Below, piece after piece: positions 34,348 through 42,686 of a stretch of 64,000 nucleotides of DNA. The translations under genes and the position numbers were made by a program. The notes beneath the pieces are model-generated. The model was not told where the DNA came from and searched no databases. It saw nothing but the letters and a program-made list of their open reading frames with translations. Source of the DNA: Candidatus Acidiferrum typicum. Its GTDB lineage: Bacteria; Acidobacteriota; Terriglobia; Acidiferrales; UBA7541. Positions within the stretch are counted from its first letter, which is position 1. Each line of letters starts with the position of its first letter. The DNA is taken from NCBI GenBank assembly GCA_002478115.1, contig DLMH01000014.1, forward strand, positions 42,904 through 106,903, written 5' to 3'.

Positions 34348-35946
34348 ATGAACGAGGGGGCAGCCTCCCTCCATGCCGATGGCACTATCTTGTTCTGCAA
34401 CATGCGCCTCGCCTCGATAGTTGGCCAGCCTCCCGAGAAGCTGGTGGGTTCGCCTGTGACCGCGCTCGCAACCCTCACTGCGCGGGAACATTTCCAGCAG
34501 CTCCTGTTGGAAAGCCTACAAGGCGAGGCTCGGGGAGAATTGCAGTTTGTACGCAACGACGGAACCCTTGTTCTCGTTCTCGCGTCCTTGAGCGTGGTTC
34601 CCGCTGAACCCGTGTGCGGACTCTGCCTGGTCGCTACCGAGCTGAGCCAGCGCGAGAATGAGGTGGAAGAGCTCGAATCCCTGAACGCCCATCTGGAAAA
34701 ACGAGTCCGCGGCCGCACCCTGGAACTTCAGAGCGCCAATGAACAGCTAAAGCAGCAGTTTGAGAAGGGCGAGCAGACCAACCGTGCATTGGAGCAGAGT
34801 CGCAATGAACAAATCAGATTAAGAGATGAGTTTCTCTCCCACGTTTCCCATGAATTGCGTTCGCCGTTGTCGGTGGTTCACCAGTTTGTCTCCATTCTGC
34901 TGGACGGTTTGGGAGGGGCCATTAATGCGGACCAAAAGGAGTATCTAGAGATTACGATGCGCAACGTAAATCAGCTGAAGGGCATGATTGACGACCTTTT
35001 GGAAGCCTCGCGAGCGGATACCTGCAAGCTGCGGATAAAGCAGTCGATGATCCCGATCGGCGAGGTCATTAAGCAGACCATGCGGTCCTTCCGCGCGACT
35101 TATGCCACTAAGGTCATCTCCTTGAAAGCCGATATCGCGAATGATCTCCCTCTGGTCCATGCGGATCCCGCGCGCATTTGTCAAGTGCTCACAAATCTTC
35201 TGGACAACGCCGCCAAATTCTCACCGCCGCAATCCTCCATCACGGTGCGCGCGCATGTCCTCGAGGAGGACCCGGCTTTTGTGTGTGTTTCCGTGGCCGA
35301 CTGCGGATGCGGGATTGTTCCAGAAGAGTCGGACCACATTTTTGAACGCCTTTACCAAGCCAAGAATTCGCTACAGGCGTCCAGACGCGGCCTCGGTTTG
35401 GGCCTTTATATCTGTAGAGAGCTGATAAGTCAGCACGGCGGAAGAATCTGGAATGACGACAAGCGGAAAGACGGCTGCACCTTGTCGTTTACCCTTCCTG
35501 TCTTCTCGGTCGGGAGCATGATTGCCCCCATCATTAGGCAAGGGACTCTGATCGATAGCTCCTTCACGCTGTTGACGGTCGAAGTGCTCCCTGGCAAGGC
35601 ATGGCACTCGGACCGCCAGCGCGAGCGGGCGCTCTCTAGAATCCATGATGTCTTAGGCCAATGCATACTCCCGAACTCGGACGTGCTCTTACCTTGTCAG
35701 CAACAGTCGGAACGAAACCTCTTCTGGATTGTTGCCTGCACAGACCAGAAAGGTGCGGAAGTTATCGTCAAACGTATTCGCGAGCAGCTATCTCTTTGTA
35801 GGGACCTGCAGCTGGCCGGGGTATCCTGCAGCGTATCCACCAAGACCCCGCACCTCGATGCTATTGAAAATGATTGGCCTTTTGAGAGGCAGGTACAGAG
35901 TGTCGTCTCCTGCCTCGGAAAACTGCTGAAAGTCGAACCCGTCTAA
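34348..35946 (+). CDS. PAS-histidine kinase of the Kai operon
   Basis: 532 residues from the ATG at 34348; homologous sequence extends upstream through a TAG. PAS-like region (residues 1-100), a coiled coil (100-160), HisKA with H168 in FLSHVSHELRSPLS, and HATPase boxes (NLLDNAAKFSPPQ, GCGIVPEES, GLGLYICRELISQHGG). A C-terminal module of about 130 residues (GSMIAPIIRQGTLIDSS onward) looks like a degenerate nucleotidyl-cyclase-type or GGDEF-like fold without a signature. The response regulator follows 16 bases later; together with KaiBC it forms a KaiB-linked two-component output. Confidence 0.88.
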   Translation: MNEGAASLHADGTILFCNMRLASIVGQPPEKLVGSPVTALATLTAREHFQQLLLESLQGEARGELQFVRNDGTLVLVLASLSVVPAEPVCGLCLVATELSQRENEVEELESLNAHLEKRVRGRTLELQSANEQLKQQFEKGEQTNRALEQSRNEQIRLRDEFLSHVSHELRSPLSVVHQFVSILLDGLGGAINADQKEYLEITMRNVNQLKGMIDDLLEASRADTCKLRIKQSMIPIGEVIKQTMRSFRATYATKVISLKADIANDLPLVHADPARICQVLTNLLDNAAKFSPPQSSITVRAHVLEEDPAFVCVSVADCGCGIVPEESDHIFERLYQAKNSLQASRRGLGLGLYICRELISQHGGRIWNDDKRKDGCTLSFTLPVFSVGSMIAPIIRQGTLIDSSFTLLTVEVLPGKAWHSDRQRERALSRIHDVLGQCILPNSDVLLPCQQQSERNLFWIVACTDQKGAEVIVKRIREQLSLCRDLQLAGVSCSVSTKTPHLDAIENDWPFERQVQSVVSCLGKLLKVEPV

Positions 35947-35962
35947 AGGAGACCCTACTCTG

Positions 35963-36358
35963 ATGCAAAACAGGATACTAATCGTGGAAGACGACCCGGA
36001 TATGGTACACGCGATGGCCGTGCGCTTGAAAGCCCAGGGTTACAGTCTGGTGTTCGCAGAGGACGCAATTTCAGCGATCAGCGTGGCCCGAAAGGAAAAG
36101 CCGGATCTGATCGTTTTGGATCTCGGCTTGCCCGCAGGAGACGGATTTATGGTTATAAAAAGGCTGAAAGCGCTCCCCGACCTTATGCTGGTGCCGATTA
36201 TTGTGGTGAGCGCTCGCAATCCCAAGTTCAACGAACCCCTCGTTCTCGAGGCAGGAGCGGACCTGTTCCTCCAAAAGCCGTTTGAAGCCGCTGAATTTTT
36301 GGGCGCAATTCAGAACGCGCTCCGCCTCTGCGGCGCCAGACCCCCGGCTGGCAAATAG
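35963..36358 (+). CDS. Single-domain response regulator
   Basis: 131 residues forming one receiver domain. Acidic pocket at ILIVEDDPDMV (E9, D10, D11), phosphoacceptor D53 in VLDLGLPAGDG, and the conserved Lys in FLQKPF near residue 105. No output domain, so it probably relays the phosphoryl group or binds another protein. Directly downstream of the Kai-linked kinase. Confidence 0.95.
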   Translation: MQNRILIVEDDPDMVHAMAVRLKAQGYSLVFAEDAISAISVARKEKPDLIVLDLGLPAGDGFMVIKRLKALPDLMLVPIIVVSARNPKFNEPLVLEAGADLFLQKPFEAAEFLGAIQNALRLCGARPPAGK

Positions 36359-36497
36359 CGTCCCACCGTCCACACCGAAACCTGCAGTTCGGACTTTCGT
36401 AGCAGCAATTTTTGCACCGCCTCCCTGCGGGGCGCAGCTCTGGCCTTGTCATTCGGGATTTGCATAACCGGATGAGGGTCGGCAAAATTAAAGAATT

Positions 36498-37469
36498 ATG
36501 AATACTTACGACATTGCGTGTGTTGGGGCGGGGCCGACGGGGCTGGCTTGCGCGATGGAGGCGAAGCGGGCGGGGATGCGGGCGCTGGTGGTGGATAAGG
36601 GATGTTTGTGCAATTCGATTTACCACTATCCGGTGAACATGGTGTTTTTCACCACGCCGGAATTGCTGGAGATTGGCGATTTGCCCATGGTGTGCGGCGG
36701 GGAAAAGCCGACGCGCACGGAGGCGCTGAAGTATTACCGAAAGGCGACGGAGCACTACGAACTGGAATTGCGGTTGTTTGAGCGCGTGACGCGCGTGGAC
36801 GGGCACGACGGCGCGTTTACGGTGGTGACGCAGACGGAATCGGGAAGGGAAGAGCGGTACGCGGCGAAGAAAATCGTGGTGGCAACGGGCTATTACGATT
36901 TGCCGAATGAGATGGGCGTGCCGGGGGAGCACCTGCCGCATGTGTCGCACTACTACACGGAACCTCATGCGTATTGGCACGAGGATGTGGTGGTGATTGG
37001 CGGGAAGAATTCGGCCGTGGAATCGGCGCTGGATCTGTGGAGAAATGGCGCGCGGGTGACGCTCCTGGTGAGGGGCGCGGAGCTGGGCACGTCCCTCAAA
37101 TACTGGATAAAGCCGGACATCGAGAACCGCATCAAGGCGGGGCAGATTCGGGCGATCTTCCACGCTCGGGTGAAGGAGATTGTGCGCGATGCGGTGCTGA
37201 TCGAAGACGGAAGGACGACGCGCCCTGTGCCGGGGAAGCAGGTGTTCGCGTTGACGGGGTATCACCCGGATTATGAATTTATCGAGGCGCTGGGAGTGCA
37301 GTTGGACCCGGAAAGCCGGCGGCCGGCGCTCGATCCCAACACGCTGGAGAGCAATGTGAGGGGGATTTACCTGGCGGGCGTGGTGGTGGCGGGGCGGCAC
37401 ACGAATGAGATTTTTATAGAGAATGGACGATTCCATGGGAAGCAGATTGTGGAGGGGCTCAAAGGGTAG
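36498..37469 (+). CDS. ypdA: YpdA-family FAD-dependent disulfide reductase
   Basis: 323 residues. FAD-binding GxGxxG motif in YDIACVGAGPTGLACAMEA, a second dinucleotide motif in VVVIGGKNSAVESALDLWR, and the FAD end AGVVVAGRHTNEIFIENGRFHG. YpdA enzymes are proposed bacillithiol-disulfide reductases. The conserved Cys in the KGCLCNSIYHYPVNMVFF segment fits the family. It sits in front of a NADH dehydrogenase-type ferredoxin subunit with a repeat between. Confidence 0.9.
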   Translation: MNTYDIACVGAGPTGLACAMEAKRAGMRALVVDKGCLCNSIYHYPVNMVFFTTPELLEIGDLPMVCGGEKPTRTEALKYYRKATEHYELELRLFERVTRVDGHDGAFTVVTQTESGREERYAAKKIVVATGYYDLPNEMGVPGEHLPHVSHYYTEPHAYWHEDVVVIGGKNSAVESALDLWRNGARVTLLVRGAELGTSLKYWIKPDIENRIKAGQIRAIFHARVKEIVRDAVLIEDGRTTRPVPGKQVFALTGYHPDYEFIEALGVQLDPESRRPALDPNTLESNVRGIYLAGVVVAGRHTNEIFIENGRFHGKQIVEGLKG

Positions 37470-37658
37470 ATATCAGCGAGCAAGCAGCCGGTCTGGGTTA
37501 GAAGAGAAGAGAGATCCTTCGACTACGCGACCCGACGCGCCAAAGTGGGGCGCGAAAGAAAAGATCGGGTCGCTTCGCTCAGGATGACAATTGGTAGTGC
37601 GGGCGGAAAAAAGGTGCATTTGCGGGGGTTGCGAGGGGTTTGTTAGACTGAGAGACCT
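37470..37658. repeat. 'gatccttcgactacgcgacc...ggatgacaa' repeat before nuoI
   Basis: A tract that starts 'atatcagcgagcaagcag' and continues 'gatccttcgactacgcgacccgacgcgcc' to 'ctcaggatgacaa' (37,508-37,590). Similar to 30,710-30,790, where 'cccgacgcgccaaagtg' is identical. Confidence 0.6.
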
Positions 37659-38138
37659 ATGGCATCGCTCCTTTGGGAAATCGGGGAATCGACCGTGGCG
37701 CTGGTGAAGGGCTTCGCCGTCACCTTCAAGAACATGCTGCGGAAAACGGTGACGGAAAATTATCCGCACCAGCCCGTGAATTTCCAGCCCAGATACCGCG
37801 GGATTCATGTGCTGCAGCGCGATGAAGACGGGCTGGAAAAGTGTGTGGGATGTTTTTTGTGTGCGGCGGCGTGTCCCGCAAACTGCATCTATATTGAGGC
37901 GGCGGAGAATACCGACGCGGAACGGATTTCGGCCGGGGAACGCTACGCCAAGGTGTACAACATCGACTATTCGCGGTGCATTTTCTGTGGGTATTGCGTC
38001 GAGGCGTGTCCGACGGACGCGATTACCCATGGACACGGGTTTGAATTGGCCACGTATGACATCAATTCCCTGGTGTACCGGAAAGAGCAGTTGCTCGAGA
38101 AGGTCGGCGGGGAGATGCCGCCAGGGGCTCGATCGTAG
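37659..38138 (+). CDS. nuoI: NADH-quinone oxidoreductase subunit I
   Basis: 159 residues with the two 8Fe ferredoxin motifs of NuoI: CVGCFLCAAACP and CIFCGYCVEACP, preceded by RYRGIHVLQRDEDGLEKC. NuoI carries clusters N6a/N6b in the peripheral arm of complex I. It is isolated from other nuo genes in this window. Followed by a good terminator. Confidence 0.93.
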   Translation: MASLLWEIGESTVALVKGFAVTFKNMLRKTVTENYPHQPVNFQPRYRGIHVLQRDEDGLEKCVGCFLCAAACPANCIYIEAAENTDAERISAGERYAKVYNIDYSRCIFCGYCVEACPTDAITHGHGFELATYDINSLVYRKEQLLEKVGGEMPPGARS

Positions 38139-38170
38139 GGATTCCAAGCTAAAACCGAGAAGAGGATAAG

Positions 38171-38202
38171 CGCTCCGAGAAATCGGGGCGTTTTTGTTTT
38201 TT
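38171..38202 (+). terminator. Terminator after nuoI
   Basis: CGCTCCGA and TCGGGGCG pair around GAAA (one wobble), followed by ttttt and then tttttt. Confidence 0.8.
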
Positions 38203-38560
38203 GGGAGCAGTGTCCTGGAAGAGAAAGGCTTTAACGCAGAGATCACAGAGGACACAGAGACCGCGGAGAAGAGGGTGCTCAGTCGACATATATACCACAG
38301 AAGTACGTCTTATAATATATATACAGGTGCCAGGACGTAATGCAGCGAGGTGAGTTGTGCAGCGCGCTCATACGGGCTTGGCGAAGAGGGAAGCGCAGAC
38401 ATGCGCCAGCGAAGCCGCGCGACACGAAAGGCGGGCGAGCGTTACGGCGTGGTGGAACCGCGATGATGTAGATACACCTCCCCTGATGCCGCCGCTGATT
38501 CCAGCGGCAGCCAAAAGCAAGCCTAAAAGACACGAAACCTTGCGGCGCGCGGACGAAACG
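38203..38560. other. Left boundary region of the phage-like segment
   Basis: A 'ttaacgcagagatcacagag' repeat copy (38,230-38,274) is followed by an AT-rich tract (38,281-38,325) with a TATAAT hexamer at 38,310-38,315 and the word gacatatata, which recurs at 38,932-38,941 on the far side of the small gene. A 43-codon frame starting with ATG at 38,339 is possible but unsupported. The AT content stands out from the GC-rich surroundings, so this may be an attachment or regulatory region. Confidence 0.45.
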
Positions 38561-38878
38561 TCAGGTTCGCACACGGGAAGCGCGCGGCGGAACGATACGA
38601 TCCCCCAAAAAGTTATCGGACGCACGACGCCCCTTGTTTTCAGGGGGTGCGGGCGCGGAAGCAGTCTCTTCGCCGAGGACGGTGCGCTCGCGTTGATCCA
38701 TCAGCCAGCGCGCCAGCATGGCCGCGGTATTTTCCTCGAGGTACTGATCCAGGAGCGCCCCCAATTCCTTGCGCAGATTCGCCGCATGAGCGAGGCGGGA
38801 AAGTTCATAGCTTTGCAGCGTATTGCGGGAAGCGGTGAGAAGGAATTCCCAGGGCGGCTGGGTGTAGTAGGGGTTCAC
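38561..38878 (-). CDS. Small phage-region protein
   Basis: 105 residues from the GTG at 38878, which has AGGAGG six bases upstream. The N-terminal 70 residues (NPYYTQPPWEFLLTASRNTL, ELSRLAHAANLRKELGALLD, YLEENTAAMLARWLMDQRE) look strongly helical; the rest is Pro/Ala and basic. No family recognised. It is transcribed divergently from the HTH-type gene at 39231, with an AT-rich palindrome between, as in phage switch regions. Confidence 0.65.
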   Translation of the reverse strand: MNPYYTQPPWEFLLTASRNTLQSYELSRLAHAANLRKELGALLDQYLEENTAAMLARWLMDQRERTVLGEETASAPAPPENKGRRASDNFLGDRIVPPRASRVRT

Positions 38879-39230
38879 GAAAACCTCCTGGACAAGGTGC
38901 TGTGGAAAAGACGGGAAAACAGTACCACCAGGACATATATAGTTACTAGTAATACTAAGGTTACTAGCCTGTGGAAATCTGTGCAAACAGTGGAAAACTT
39001 TTTGCGCGCCTGCAGCGGTTGCGCCGGCGATTACGAGGATCCCGACCGCAGCGCTTGGGAGCCCGATCCCGAAGAAAACGAAGAAGATACAACGGTTGAG
39101 GGAATCCCCGAAAAGAAAGAGCCAACTGGGCCTGGGGACAAGGAGCGGCCGGAGGCGGGGTGAGTTTCCTGCGCGGTTGACGGATCGGTGCGCGGGAATG
39201 GGGGGAAGTGGACGCGGAGGGGATGGAGGC
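38879..39230. promoter_or_regulatory. Divergent control region with a 22-base palindrome
   Basis: At 38,946-38,967 the arms CTAGTAA(T) and TTACTAG flank a 6-base spacer, and a further partial copy precedes it at 38,941. The area (38,930-38,970) is the most AT-rich stretch of the neighbourhood. It separates the minus-strand gene ending at 38,561 from the plus-strand gene at 39,231. Probably operators of a regulator, but no specific protein can be named. Confidence 0.5.
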
Positions 39231-39554
39231 ATGAGGAAACTGGCGGATTGGCAAGTGCTGCAGCCCGTGTTGAAAACGCAGCGCGAGATTTTGCAGGAGG
39301 TGCTGCTGTGCGCGGCGCGCTACGACGTTTGGATGACGCTGGAGGAACTGGCGCACAAGACGCGCTATCCGGAGGCGAGCATCTCCGCGCAATTGCGGCA
39401 CCTGCGCAAGGCGCAGCACGGCGGGTTCGAGGTGGAAAAGCGGCGGCGGTTGTGGGCGGAAACGATGCGGCCAAGCGCGCACGAAAAGGTGTGGGAGTAC
39501 CAGATGCGGTACGGCCGGTGGGACACAGTGCAGCAGAGGAAAGCGATTCACTGA
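39231..39554 (+). CDS. Winged-helix DNA-binding protein of the phage region
   Basis: 107 residues from the ATG at 39231. A helix-turn-helix is visible (YDVWMTLEELAHKTRYPEAS, ISAQLRHLRKAQHGG) followed by a wing (FEVEKRRR). This is the MarR/ArsR-like layout used for phage repressors and late regulators; the specific family is not recognised. First gene of the plus-strand phage left piece; the next gene encodes another DNA-binding-like protein. Confidence 0.7.
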   Translation: MRKLADWQVLQPVLKTQREILQEVLLCAARYDVWMTLEELAHKTRYPEASISAQLRHLRKAQHGGFEVEKRRRLWAETMRPSAHEKVWEYQMRYGRWDTVQQRKAIH

Positions 39555-39623
39555 AGTGGCGAAGGCCCGGGTGCAAGATTGGCGGAGGTCGAGGAGGAAG
39601 AACGGAGACGAGCGGAGGAAAAG

Positions 39624-40019
39624 ATGAGCGTGAAGCCGGAGATGGCGTTTGATGTTTGCTGGGAAGTGTATCGCGGCGCCAGGGAAGTGCTGGAAGCCAA
39701 GCGGGGAATTACGGCACTGGCCTTTGAGGCGGATACGAAATATTCGTGGCGGCCGGATCTCCGGCCGAAGCTGAAAGATTGGGTGGCGGATTTTGCGCTG
39801 GCGGGCCAAGCAGCGCTCGAGGGTCCGCAGCAAGCGTCGCGCATGGTGCTGTTCCGTTTGTACTACCTGGGGCTGACTCCGTATGAGAGCGCGCGCCATT
39901 TTCTGGGCTTGAGCGAGCGGAGCTGGGTGAACTGGTCGGAGGAGATACGGAGGAGATGCGGGGAGGAGTTACTGCGGAGAGCGCTGTTCCCGCCGAGGAA
40001 GTATTTTGGGGGAGCGTGA
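39624..40019 (+). CDS. HTH protein, possibly sigma-like
   Basis: 131 residues from the ATG at 39624 (GGAGGAAA upstream). The C-terminal 60 residues read RMVLFRLYYLGLTPYESARH and SERSWVNWSEEIRRRCGEEL, a helix-turn-helix like region 4 of sigma factors or ArpU-type phage late regulators. The N-terminal region is helical. Likely controls phage gene expression, but this is inferred from shape and place. Confidence 0.6.
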   Translation: MSVKPEMAFDVCWEVYRGAREVLEAKRGITALAFEADTKYSWRPDLRPKLKDWVADFALAGQAALEGPQQASRMVLFRLYYLGLTPYESARHFLGLSERSWVNWSEEIRRRCGEELLRRALFPPRKYFGGA

Positions 40020-40091
40020 TTCCGACACGGCGGTGCGCGAGGCGAGAGTCAGTTGCATTCATGACATTATTTAAGTAAAGTATTCTTTCCG

Positions 40092-40409
40092 ATGCCATTC
40101 GCCAATCCGCTCGAGAGAGCTACTCATTTTGTGCGTCACGGGGCTAAGTTCGGGTGCGCCACGGAGGCTGACTATGAAGTGCTGGCGGAACAGTTCTTGT
40201 TTGGCCCCATGGACGCTCACACAAGGCAATGCGTACGCCCCAAGGGAAACGACCGGCTTCGATTCAGAGCAATCAACAGGGATTTTGGGGTAGCCTGCGT
40301 AAATCCAGAGTTTATTCGGACGTTTTACAGGATGCGTTTACTCAAGATACAAAGGCACGGCGGTCCTGACGCCTTCTTTAGATATGAATGTGCGAGAATA
40401 GACCTATGA
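40092..40409 (+). CDS. Candidate BECR-fold RNase toxin
   Basis: 105 residues. Segments THFVRHGAKFGCATEADYEVL, AEQFLFGPM, DRLRFRAINRDFGVACVN and PEFIRTFYRM match the usual pattern of the barnase-EndoU-colicin E5/D-RelE type toxin ends: 'HF.KHG.EFG..T..EYE.LA..F', then 'R.....N.FGV.....IRTFY'. Such proteins are RNases found at toxin C-termini and in phages. The final four bases overlap the start of the next gene, so the pair is translationally coupled, like a toxin and its immunity partner. Fold assignment is inferred from pattern only. Confidence 0.6.
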   Translation: MPFANPLERATHFVRHGAKFGCATEADYEVLAEQFLFGPMDAHTRQCVRPKGNDRLRFRAINRDFGVACVNPEFIRTFYRMRLLKIQRHGGPDAFFRYECARIDL

Positions 40410-40798
40410 AGTATCAGTGTCCGGTATGCTTCTATGACGAGTTGCCGTATCCCCCGGCTGACTACCATATCTGTCTCTGTTGCGGAACTGAATTTGGAAA
40501 TGACGACGCGGATTTTAGCCATGCGCAGTTGAGAGAAATGTGGGTCGGCAGTGGCGCCCCATGGTTCTTCCGCAATCCTCCGGCGGATTGGAACCCCTGG
40601 GCGCAGTTACTGAAGGCTGGAATGCTTGCCACGATGGCTGGCTCTGAGACAGGCTTCATAATTGATAGTGCATTCGCCTCAATTAGTGGGGATGTCGATT
40701 ACCAGAAGCAAGAGGTGCTTATCGCCGAAGAGTTCAGCCGAACTGATTGGGAAGCCCTGGAGATCAGCGAGAGAGAATTGGCTGGGGTCGAGGGTTAG
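40406..40798 (+). CDS. Cys-rich CPCC-like protein, candidate immunity protein
   Basis: 130 residues from the ATG at 40406. Two Cys pairs form a probable zinc ribbon at the start (YQCPVCFYDELP, ICLCCGTEFGNDD). HAQLREMWVGSGAPWFF and WNPWAQLLKAGM follow. Similar small Cys-rich proteins occur next to polymorphic toxins. It starts inside the stop of the toxin-like gene and is immediately followed by mazF, so it may neutralise one or both; not demonstrated. Confidence 0.6.
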   Translation: MKYQCPVCFYDELPYPPADYHICLCCGTEFGNDDADFSHAQLREMWVGSGAPWFFRNPPADWNPWAQLLKAGMLATMAGSETGFIIDSAFASISGDVDYQKQEVLIAEEFSRTDWEALEISERELAGVEG

Positions 40799-41140
40799 AT
40801 GATAAGAGGGGACGTGTACCTGGCAGTGTTGGACCCTTCCCAAGGGTCAGAACAAGCTGGCACGCGTCCCGTCATTGTTATCACTCGGGATGCGATCAAT
40901 AAACTCAGCCCAGTCGTCGTCGTTGTTCCTCTCGCAAGCATGGTAAACAAGAAGAGAATCCTTCCGAGCCACGTCGAAATAAAAATGGGCGAAGCAGGCC
41001 TTCCGGTGGACTCGGTAGCGTTGTGCGAGCAGGTCCGAGCCATATCTACTACGCGTCTAACAAAGGCGCTGGGTCATTTGTCGGCAACTACGATCTCGCA
41101 AGTCAACGCCGCACTCAAAATGGCCTTAGACCTACCGTAA
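40799..41140 (+). CDS. MazF/PemK-family endoribonuclease toxin
   Basis: 113 residues. MazF signatures: IRGDVYLAVLDPSQGSEQAG, TRPVIVITRDA, VVVVPLAS and DSVALCEQVRAIS. MazF proteins cut mRNA at specific short sequences and are normally paired with a MazE-type antitoxin encoded just upstream. Here the upstream gene is the Cys-rich protein, and it ends immediately before this ATG, with no canonical MazE visible. Regulation of the cluster is thus unusual. Confidence 0.9.
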   Translation: MIRGDVYLAVLDPSQGSEQAGTRPVIVITRDAINKLSPVVVVVPLASMVNKKRILPSHVEIKMGEAGLPVDSVALCEQVRAISTTRLTKALGHLSATTISQVNAALKMALDLP

Positions 41141-41212
41141 CTCGAAATTTCTTCAGCGTTCAAATCACCTTGGTTGTTGCGGCCTGTTGGATACCAAGTC
41201 GCGAGGAGCCGG

Positions 41213-42022
41213 TTATTTTTGTATGCAAAGTAAGTCGCCTTGGCGGAGGAGTTTGTTGGATTCGGAGGAGGGGCCGCGGGTGTTCGTGGCGAAGCGGTAG
41301 AAATGGTCGAAGCGGGGGCGCGGGGACCATGGGGGGAGCGTAGCTTCGCGGAGTTGGGTGAAGCGTTTTTGAAAGCCGTCGAGCGTGATGCCGGTGAAGG
41401 GATCGCGCGGAGGAACGGGGCAGCGCGCGCAGGGATTGCTGCCCTCGAAATGGACTTCGCCGATTTGGAAGCGCACGGAGCTGCGCTCGTCTTCACCGAA
41501 GAGCTGGTCTTCCCAGAAGGCGGGCACGCCATCTATTTCGAGCGTGGTGCGAAAGCGGAGGCGAACTTCGTCCAGGGTGAGGCCGGGGAACCATTCGCAA
41601 ACGGCTTGAAGTGAAGCCGTCGAGACGATGGTGGGGCCGTTGGCGATAGTGGCGTCGGGAAAACCGCCGGGGGAATAGCGCACCAGGATCTGCTGCTCGA
41701 AGAACATGCTGAACCATTCGGCCGCGTCATCGTTGCCATCGGGGAAGGGGAACGTGTGCGCGGGAATGCCGCGGCGGTCGCCCGGAACGGAAAGCGTGAC
41801 GCTGCGCAGATCGGGAGAGAAGGCGGCGCGGATCAGGTGAACGGCGGGAGTGCGCTTGCCATTGACCCAGCGGCCATCCACGGAATAGAGCGCCCAGGCG
41901 CGGTCGAGCGCAAGGCCGCCGGAAAGACCGATGCGCGCTTCGCTGACGGTGATGGGGTCGAGAGCTTTGATGGGATGGAGACGCAGATTCGCGAGGCGCG
42001 GGGTCGCTTTCGTGGGGGGCAC
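41213..42022 (-). CDS. MOSC domain-containing protein
   Basis: 269 residues from a GTG. The MOSC N-terminal beta-barrel (LANLRLHPIKALDPITVSEA, LDRAWALYSVDGRWVN) is followed by the MOSC core with NPCARCPVPPRDPFTG, in which the conserved Cys binds molybdenum-linked sulfur. The family includes YcbX/YiiM-like molybdo-reductases and mARC. It lies on the minus strand between the two phage pieces, so it is host-type cargo or host DNA. Confidence 0.85.
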   Translation of the reverse strand: MPPTKATPRLANLRLHPIKALDPITVSEARIGLSGGLALDRAWALYSVDGRWVNGKRTPAVHLIRAAFSPDLRSVTLSVPGDRRGIPAHTFPFPDGNDDAAEWFSMFFEQQILVRYSPGGFPDATIANGPTIVSTASLQAVCEWFPGLTLDEVRLRFRTTLEIDGVPAFWEDQLFGEDERSSVRFQIGEVHFEGSNPCARCPVPPRDPFTGITLDGFQKRFTQLREATLPPWSPRPRFDHFYRFATNTRGPSSESNKLLRQGDLLCIQK

Positions 42023-42224
42023 GAAAAGAGTTTAGCAGAGGTTGACGGCGGACCTCATCAAGGTAAACAGGATAGCGGATGCGAAGAAGTAGTTTCGCCG
42101 ATCTCGCACGGCGGGAACGAGCACGATACGAACAAGAACAGACACCAATCCCAAACGCAAACCCGCCGTGTGGGGCTTCTACCGGGAGATGAATTACAGT
42201 TTGTTGGCGGGGCTTGCAGATGTG

Positions 42225-42253
42225 AAAGCGGCGGCAAGCCGCCGCACTCCAAA
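42225..42253 (+). repeat. GC-hairpin repeat
   Basis: 'aaagcggcggcaagccgccgcactccaaa': the stem gcggcgg/ccgccgc, closed by a two- to three-base loop, always ends in 'cactccaaa'. It is one of five copies (4401-4430 inverted, 20125, 47527, 62655). A 'cgaaggcctgagctacagc' repeat follows. Confidence 0.75.
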
Positions 42254-42329
42254 TCGGGCGAGGAACTACAGCTTGTGAAAGCCGCAGGCCCGAAGGCCTG
42301 AGCTACAGCATCCGGGGATCGGCGCGGGA

Positions 42330-42686
42330 TTAGCTGCCGGCGACGGCGACCAGATGGCGTTGCGTGCGAATGGTGCAGGAGGAGGCAGCGAGTTCCTTAT
42401 TGCGGGCTTCGACAGCTTGCGCGAAGGTGAGAAGCGGCGAGGTGTTGATGGAGGCAACGGCGCCACCATCGGCGAAAGCAACGGAAATCTCCGCAGGAGT
42501 AATGTGCTCTGGGAATTCGGCGATGGCGAGGAGATCGAAGCGGCCCGTGGTGAAAAATGTGGCGTGGATGGAACCGCCGAGCCTCTCGATGGGAGCGCGA
42601 ACCACGGCGAAACGGTCCTGGGGAGCGTGGGCGAGGTGGCTCCAAGCCTGAGTGGTGAAACTAATCTGGAGACAGTAGTGGGGCAT
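42330..42686 (-). CDS. GYD-domain protein
   Basis: 118 residues from the ATG at 42686. A GYD-type (DUF) sequence: PHYCLQISFTTQAWSHLA, DRFAVVRAPIERLGGSIHAT, FFTTGRFDLLAIAEFPEH and ISVAFADGGAVASINTSPLL. GYD proteins are small ferredoxin-fold proteins, of unclear function. A second copy is at 43005-43361. Both are on the minus strand with the MOSC gene. Confidence 0.88.
   Translation of the reverse strand: MPHYCLQISFTTQAWSHLAHAPQDRFAVVRAPIERLGGSIHATFFTTGRFDLLAIAEFPEHITPAEISVAFADGGAVASINTSPLLTFAQAVEARNKELAASSCTIRTQRHLVAVAGS

Noticed and set aside
38357..39163. Long plus-strand frame over 38.4-39.2 kb as a gene
   Set aside because: It covers a well-supported minus-strand gene with AGGAGG and GTG (38878), lacks a ribosome site of its own and has no coherent protein pattern.
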